Origin: Epiperipatus broadwayi
Taxonomy: Eukaryota; Onychophora; Udeonychophora; Euonychophora; Peripatidae
Assembly (NCBI GenBank): GCA_028023455.1
Contig: JAQFVV010012510.1
Coordinates: 2,091,420 to 2,155,419 of the forward strand
Direction of reading: 5' to 3'
Length of the DNA: 64,000 nt
A model generated the notes under the pieces. That model was given only the letters and a program-made list of their open reading frames with translations. It did no database searches and was not told the origin of the DNA. Below, piece by piece: positions 58,082-64,000 of this stretch; positions within the stretch are counted from its first letter, which is position 1, and the number at the start of each line of letters is the position of its first letter. A program made the translations under genes and the position numbers.

Positions 58082-58558
58082 TTGAATGATCAAGTAAATT
58101 TTATAAGGAAAATTTATAAAGGTATATGTGATATTGCATTTTACACACCTCCTACATTAAACAAATTAATAAATAACTCTAAAAATAAAACCTCATTTAT
58201 AAATAAAAATTATGTCATTTATAAAAGGATATGTAGGTGTGGTAGTGTATACATAGGTGAATCAAGATGTATGTTACAAAAAAAAAACTAAAGAACACTT
58301 GCTGTTATTAAAACGGGTTCAGAAATCGAAACAAAATTGTAAAGTAGATAATAATATTTCAGCATCTGTTTTTTATGGCCATAATAAGTCATGTATTTAT
58401 GGTTTTGACTTCAATTTTAATAATGTAAAAATATTGCAAATTAAAAAAAATAACAATAAAAGGAAAATAAAGGAAGCTATGCTAATATACAAATACAAAC
58501 ATGACTTAATTAACAGGCAGGCAGAAAATGTTAAGATCATAAAATTGTGGGAAGGTTA
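58082..58558 (+). pseudogene. PLE GIY-YIG endonuclease fragment
   Basis: Two overlapping frames give one domain with a single-base frameshift around the A run at 58,278-58,286. Before it: FYTPPTLNKLINNSKNKT and YKRICRCGSVYIGES, the PLE form of GIY-YIG with the CxC linker. After it: KEHLLLLKRV, GHNKSCIYGFDF (H...C...FDF block), RKIKEAMLIYKY with the conserved Glu, and LINRQAENVKIIKLWEG. A full PLE endonuclease half normally nicks the target DNA; this one lacks its reverse transcriptase and is frameshifted. Confidence 0.87.
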
Positions 58559-58771
58559 GCCTTTCAAAGTGTTAGTTGACAAAGATTACTAAGATAATCA
58601 AAAGCGTTCCTAAGTGAATAAAATTTTTAATTATCTAATTACTGTTTTTCTGAAGATTTGTGATGATGGTGTTCTAGCTGTATTTTTATATTGGACTATT
58701 TCCATCATCTAATATGTGTGTTGAATGTCTTTAGAAAAGTTTAATTTTATTTAAATATTCCAAATGCATTC

Positions 58772-58985
58772 AACTGTTAGTAATATCACAGCAAACAGGT
58801 TAGTATATGCACCAACTGTTAGTAATATCACAGCAAACAGGTTAGTATATGCACCAACTGTTAGTAATATCACAGCAAACAGTTTAGTATATGCACTAAC
58901 TGTTAGTAATATCACAGCCTGTTTGCTGTGATATTACTAACAGTTGGTGCATATATTAACCTGTTTGCTGTGATATTACTAACAA
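58772..58985. repeat. 42-bp tandem array meeting its own inverse
   Basis: Units AACTGTTAGTAATATCACAG + CAAACAGGTTAGTATATGCACC begin at 58,772, 58,814 and 58,856; a partial fourth begins at 58,898. At 58,918 the sequence turns and repeats in reverse (CCTGTTTGCTGTGATATTAC ... GGTGCATATATTAACC). There are at least three forward units but only about one and a half inverted ones. Confidence 0.92.
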
Positions 58986-59109
58986 TTGAATGCATTTGGA
59001 ATATTTAAATAAAATTAAACTTTTCTAAAGACATTCAACACACATATTAGATGATGGAAATAGTTCAATATAAAAATACATCTAATTACTGTATTTATAA
59101 ATATTTAAT

Positions 59110-59116
59110 TATACAA

Positions 59117-59147
<31 letters not shown>

Positions 59148-59171
59148 ATAATTAAATATTTATCTATACAG

Positions 59172-59212
<41 letters not shown>

Positions 59213-59230
59213 ATAGATAGAGATAGAGTG
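59110..59230. repeat. TA microsatellites within a hairpin
   Basis: AATATTTAATTATACAAT, a TA run and ATTGTATAATTAAATATT form a perfect hairpin at about 59,100-59,162. A second TA run (59,178-59,209) and GATAGATAGAGATAGAG follow. Confidence 0.9.
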
Positions 59231-59274
59231 TTTAAATACATATATATTGTCTATGCTAAACATTATTTAATTAA

Positions 59275-59745
59275 AAGAGATTTGTATTTAGACTTTCAAG
59301 TTCTCTACAACTATCTATTCCATCTTATACAATGGATACCATGAATACATACATATAAAAAAGATAAATAATCTTCAGTATATGTATTTTATGCTAAACC
59401 AGCACTTGTCAGTTAGTCCAGATCACTATCTCTCACACACATATAATATGTGCTCAGTTTATATTAAAATAGAAAATCTTCAGACTTTAATTGACAAGCT
59501 TCAATCTTTTCTGCCCTCCCAATTTTCAGCTATCTTAATATAAACTAAGCACTGATTATTAATATGTGTGAGACTTGGTGATCTGAACTATTAACTGATG
59601 ATTGCTGGTTCACTATGAAATACCTAAATTGGAGATCATTTATTTTTTTACATGCATGTGATCATGTGTATCAGTTATGTAAGATTGAATGGATAGTTGT
59701 AGAGAACTTGAAAATCTGAGTTCAAGTCCTTTCTAATTATATACC
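59275..59745. mobile_element. Family B foldback element
   Basis: TTCTCTACAACTATCTATTCC, AACCAGCACTTGTCAGTTAG and TATTAAAATAGAAAATCTTC at the left pair with TATCTTAATATAAACTAAGC, AACTGATGATTGCTGG and GGATAGTTGTAGAGAACTTG at the right. Inner parts are missing compared with the 26 kb copy. Confidence 0.8.
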
Positions 59746-59749
59746 TATG

Positions 59750-60440
59750 GGTTTACTATCAGTTAATTGAGATTCACCTGACCAATCCAGATTAATCTGA
59801 ATTATTGATCTTTAGATGAAAATAACTAAATACCCATTTCCTGACCACTACTGTATGACACTCATGATCATCTAACAGTTTTCTACTAAAAAAACATTTG
59901 TGGTCTAAAACGTTTATGGATGTGTTCTCAGCTCAGACTCAGCCCCTAGTCATGAGCATAGTTATGTGTATGCATTGACCATTATGCTTTAAGACAAATT
60001 ATTTTTTAAATCTTAATTTTTAAACAGAAAACTTTCCATATAAGACACCACCAAATATTGAAATTGTCTTTGTTTTTATATTTTCTTTATTTAGAAAGTT
60101 TAATATATTTAATTCATAAGTAGAGAAGATGTCTAAGAGATTAAAGATACAATTTTATTAATTGTTTGTAAAATATATTTTACTGTCTGCATTGCCAATA
60201 TTGAAAATATTAATTTAGTATATAGTAACTATGCACAGGTATATAATATGATGCAATAAATATTTTTATTATTTATAATTAATATATTATCGAAATGGAA
60301 TTTGTTGTTATCAATTATCTTTTTCACATAATCTTTGATCATATGTTTCAGTAACATGTGAGGGAACAGAAGTTAGAAATATATTTAAGTAGATATTATA
60401 CGAAGTTAAGTTTAAATATCTCAAAAAATATTAATGTGCA
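59750..60440. other. AT-rich stretch, nothing recognised
   Basis: No exon, RNA or repeat is supported. Confidence 0.5.
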
Positions 60441-60444
60441 TATG

Positions 60445-60860
60445 GATTTAATGTGTCATCATCAACCATTATCAATCCACTGCAGGATGAAGGTCTCTCC
60501 AAGTTTAAACCATCTCCAATCTTTAGCTTCTCTTCTCTACATCATCCCTGCACATTTTCTAATTTCATCCATCCATCTCATATGTGCTCTCTTTCTGTGT
60601 CTTTTACAATTTCTTGGAATCCAGTTTAAGATTTCAATTGTTCATCTATTATCATCTCTTCTAGCAATATGTCTAGCTCGACTCCACTTCAGTCTTTTAA
60701 TTTTTTTAATGAAGTCAATAACACCTGTTTGTTCTCTTATCCATATATTTCATTTTTGATCTCTTCTTGTTACTCCTAACATGCATCTCTCCATACTTCT
60801 TTGAGTGGTCTGATGTCTCTGTGTTGCTCTTCTATTAAGTGTTCTAACATGTGCTGTATG
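60445..60860 (-). mobile_element. RTE-clade LINE, 3' fragment
   Basis: On the minus strand it aligns with 49,130-49,535: AATAGAAGAGCAACACAGAGA, GAACAAACAGGTGTTATTG, GATGATAATAGATG, CACATATGAGATGG and CTTGGAGAGACCTTCATCCTGCAGTGG. It encodes the C-terminal tail only and is truncated at its 5' side, as is usual for LINE insertions. The plus-strand 133-codon open frame over it is a shadow. It ends TTGATGATGACACATT, a short 3' end typical of the clade. Confidence 0.88.
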
Positions 60861-60864
60861 GCTT

Positions 60865-61465
60865 ACTTGAAAAAGTATATGTTTCAAATGTATCTGTAAT
60901 GAGATAGGAATAAGCTAAAGTTAAAAGGTCCACTGTAAAAGTAAAGAAGAACTTGCAAACTACCATTAACATATTGTGTATTATAGATGAATTCAATGAA
61001 AATGTAAATGTATAAATGGCTTATGAAAATTTTTTCCATTTAAAAGCACAATTAGGCCTTAGTAGAAAGAAGAGTGACATTTGAGTAAATATATTTAAAT
61101 CTGTATTTAATCTGTATAAATGAATGACTAGAGTAAAGTACTATAAAATTAGATAAAATTAAAAACAAAAAATACCTGAGCATATAAATAAGTTAGAATA
61201 TTTTATTTATTTTTGACTGTTTAGCAGGGATAAAGCTTTCATGTATTGAATGGAATGAGTACTTCCGTAGCAAAATTCACTAAAACTTTCAAAGGCTTTA
61301 ATTAAAATTCAATTTAAAAAATTCACTAAAATATGTACATTTTCAACCTCAAAAAATCGATCCAACAAGTTGCACATACAATAGTGTAGTAAGAACAATA
61401 AGTACATTAGTGTATATAAGCTCTTTTGCAAAACATAAAATAAAAAATCTCAATTATTTTGCTAA
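60865..61465. other. AT-rich stretch, nothing recognised
   Basis: No exon, RNA or repeat is supported. Confidence 0.5.
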
Positions 61466-61467
61466 AC

Positions 61468-61945
61468 ATAAAAAAAGAATGAACTATTCAAACTTTTTTT
61501 TTATTGTATAAAATTTCCATTGACTTTCAACTTTTTTACCAACAGTTGAATTGTTTTTATATATGGCCAGAAATGAATTTGATCAACTCATTATGGGTTG
61601 ATTATAAGAAGTCCACACAATGCTACAATCTAATTTACAATTAAAACTTAAGAATGTTAAAAGGATTTGCAAGATAAAAATATATTGATAATAAAGTATT
61701 ATCTATAATTAAACTAATCATGGTCTGATTATCATAAAAAAGAATGAATAATTCAAACTCATTATTTTTTGAATGAAATTTCTGTTGACTTCCAATTTTT
61801 TTTTTTACCAACAATTGAATTGTTTTTATATATGGCAAGGAATGAGTTTGACCAATTCATTATATGTTGATTATAAAAAGTTCACAAATGCTAAATTATA
61901 ATTTACAATTAAAAGTTAAGAATTTTAAAAGCATTTGGTAACAAA
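61468..61945 (+). repeat. Diverged ~265-bp direct tandem duplication
   Basis: AAAAGAATGAACTATTCAAAC, TTGAATTGTTTTTATATATGG, TTGATCAACTCATTATGGG and TTTACAATTAAAACTTAAGAA (61,470-61,655) recur in order at 61,738-61,920 with perhaps 15-20% difference. It is an old duplication. Confidence 0.85.
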
Positions 61946-61949
61946 ATCC

Positions 61950-64000
61950 AGAGTCCAGGTAAAATACACTAAAACCAATCAAAATGGGATGGTAAGATCC
62001 AGAGTCCAAACCAAGCTCCAACTCATTCACCAGTATTCTGTGATTTACCATGATGTGAGAGACATTTCTGAGATTACACATGGGCCTTAATTTTAATCAT
62101 GAACCAGCTCTGAACAATATAAGACCCTATAGTCAACCACACACACATTGCATTAAATTGGACTAAACTTCTATTAATGGCTAAGCTAATATAATATTGA
62201 CATTTAGTATAATAATATTTGGTAATATAATTAATAAGTAAGTAAATTGGATTGAGATATGATAAAAGAATAATGAAGACAGGATAAATTTAACAATATA
62301 TTTATTAAAATTATTCGCAATGAAAAACAAAATAAATTAAATTACACTATTTAGGGATCACATTGAGATCAAATAGATGTTTTCTGGCATTATACAATGG
62401 AATGTTATCAGTCCAGGGTAATACAGTGTTCAGACTCATTTAAATGTATTAGCTGACTTTTGTGCTCAGTGAATAATCTATGCATATGAGAATTTAATAT
62501 GCCAATATAATATTTATTTAATATCATGTTTTTCCAAGTGATAAATTGCAATGCTATCCAGAAATATAATTTAATTACTACAGTAATAATATTGTGACCA
62601 TTTTACAAAGTTTCTCTAATATTCAAGTCTAATAATATAGCTCAATAATGATGCAAATTGTCATCCATCAAGCTAAAGGCTATCTTAGTTTCGGATAAAT
62701 CCCGAATAACATATTTTATAGAGAAAACTAGTCAAACTAGCCTTACACACATTCTCTATAAGCATTTAAAATATGCTATAAAGAGAGAGGGGTTACTTAA
62801 ATATATTAATACCCTCATTTAATAAACAATTAATTTGCATCTCTAATCAGATTTAATAAAAAGGAAAGCATATTTAAGAGGATCAGAATTAATGAAAATA
62901 ACTAAATGTCTCATTAATATCTCACTGGCCAGTATTCTATTATTAAGTAAAACTATGCTTAAAATCATAATTTATTAGTATAACAAAGCAAACTATAACA
63001 ATTATATATGAAATAGAATTCAGAGTTGATTTAACAGGTTCGAGATAATAGATTTGACAGAGCTTTTTTACAGTAAATCAAGTAAGTATTTATTATTGGT
63101 TTTACAGGTTGAAGTAAAAGAAAGATTCTAACTATTAGACTTTAAACTGGGTGTCAACTATAGTTTTGAAAATTAATAATTAAAGTCCGTCCGAGAAGTC
63201 TTACAGTAGTCATGAAGGTTATTACTTAACTCCTGGGCAGTAGCTTGCATCTTGGCTTTGTTTCCTGGATAGGCAACAGCTGAAGTACTATTGCAATAGG
63301 TTTCTATCAGGAAAGTTATCGACCACTATGTTGATTATGTACCAATTTAGCAAGTAGGATGGAGATGAAGGTAACCGTTCTTTAAGCATGACAAACAATA
63401 CAATCTATCTAACTACTCGGCCATCTTAAAATTCAAACAGGCATGGATTCAGCTTGCAGACATTTCTAAAATTTGACTGAGTATATATGTAGCAAAAACA
63501 GCCTATTTACACTTTCTCATGATAAAATTACATTTTTAATAAACAAAAACTTTCCAGTAAAATTAGCAATTAGCAGCTTTAAAATTTGATATTATTATAC
63601 ACCAAAATAACTCCCAGCTTTTGTTTTAATCCAAGAACAGGATGTTTTTTTATATTTGGCCATTTACTTTCACGTAAGATTTTAGCAATTGACACGGTTG
63701 ACTAAATCCTGTTTTCAACTTAAAATATATTTCGACAAACATTTATTGTCTTTAATAAAATTTTGATTTCATCATCCTGCCATAGTAAACGCAGATGTGG
63801 CATGATATAATTTTTACAGATTATTTTAAAATAATTTAAAAAATAGCAAACGGCCAAATAATAAGACGCTATATGTGTATTATGGTGGTACATGGAATAT
63901 ACCTATATTTATGCGATCTAAGCAAAGTAAAGTATAAAATTGATATATAATTTAAACCAAATCGCATTTTAAATTATACACGACCTTTGTAATGGGTGAA
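61950..64000. other. Non-coding stretch with moderately GC-rich patches
   Basis: GCAGATCC-like motifs (CCAGAGTCCAGG and GATCCAGAGTCCAAACC near 61,950-62,015) and a GC-richer patch at 63,185-63,450 may be pieces of an old retroelement. I found no domain or paired LTR. The rest is AT-rich and featureless. Confidence 0.4.

Larger units (their letters stand above)
58010..59090 (+). mobile_element. 5'-truncated Penelope-like element with hairpin end
   Basis: The 3' portion of a PLE: an endonuclease-coding fragment (58,040-58,558) followed directly by the PLE end repeat at 58,640-58,770. Next comes a 42-bp tandem array and then the same material inverted to about 59,090. It is the same superfamily as the 42.8-45.7 kb element but clearly diverged in sequence. 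No reverse-transcriptase segment was found upstream, so it is 5' truncated. Confidence 0.85.

Noticed and set aside
60358-60759. 133-codon plus-strand open frame, the longest in the window
   Set aside because: It lies antisense to the RTE 3' fragment. The minus strand carries the recognisable LINE sequence, so this is a shadow.

Overview
This window is about 70% A+T by eye and carries no complete protein-coding gene. It is typical intergenic or intronic DNA of a large, repeat-rich animal genome. Supporting signs are Penelope-like (PLE) and RTE-clade retrotransposon remnants, tRNA-derived SINEs with target-site duplications (TSDs), long foldback elements, microsatellites and a minisatellite, with no bacterial gene organisation. 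The repertoire (RTE LINE, PLE, many short tRNA-derived and palindromic repeats, AT-rich background) would suit a lophotrochozoan and most plausibly a cephalopod mollusc. That assignment is inference; no gene here proves it.

Layout. 1-8 kb: AT-rich DNA with copies of two dispersed palindromic repeats, named here family A (1.1, 2.2 and 5.4 kb) and family B (2.5-3.2 kb), a short SINE at 4.8 kb and one weak candidate exon. 8.09-12.24 kb: one 4.16 kb foldback element with 1.6 and 1.9 kb inverted arms, each built of tandem subunits. 12.4-17.6 kb: a short inverted-repeat element, (TA)n hairpins, a 41-bp minisatellite of 14 units (14.8-15.4 kb) and a decayed satellite (16.3-16.8 kb). 18.5-19.3 kb: the best family A insertion. 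20.86 kb: a tRNA-Gly(TCC)-like sequence. 22-31.4 kb: tandem and inverted family B copies, including an apparently exact 182-bp duplication. 31.5-41 kb: mostly empty, with a family A composite at 36.3-37.1 kb and a family B foldback at 39.4-40.0 kb. 40.9-54.4 kb: five short SINEs, a near complete but dead PLE (42.8-45.7 kb, minus), a small foldback element (46.05-46.29 kb) and a decayed RTE LINE (46.8-49.5 kb, plus). 55-64 kb: a family B foldback, PLE long-repeat hairpins (56.5 and 58.6-59.1 kb) beside a PLE endonuclease fragment, a second RTE fragment (60.4-60.9 kb, minus) and a diverged tandem duplication at 61.5-61.9 kb.

The strongest new signal is family A. Its copies are palindromic, yet five are flanked by clear direct repeats of different lengths (10-13 bp). 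The two arms of a copy share changes that other copies lack. That fits reverse-transcription-coupled insertion with snap-back or twin priming better than an ordinary inverted-repeat DNA transposon. Next in interest are the 4.16 kb foldback, the roughly 100-bp tRNA-only SINE and the PLE repeat hairpins. All coordinates were read by hand and may be off by a few bases.
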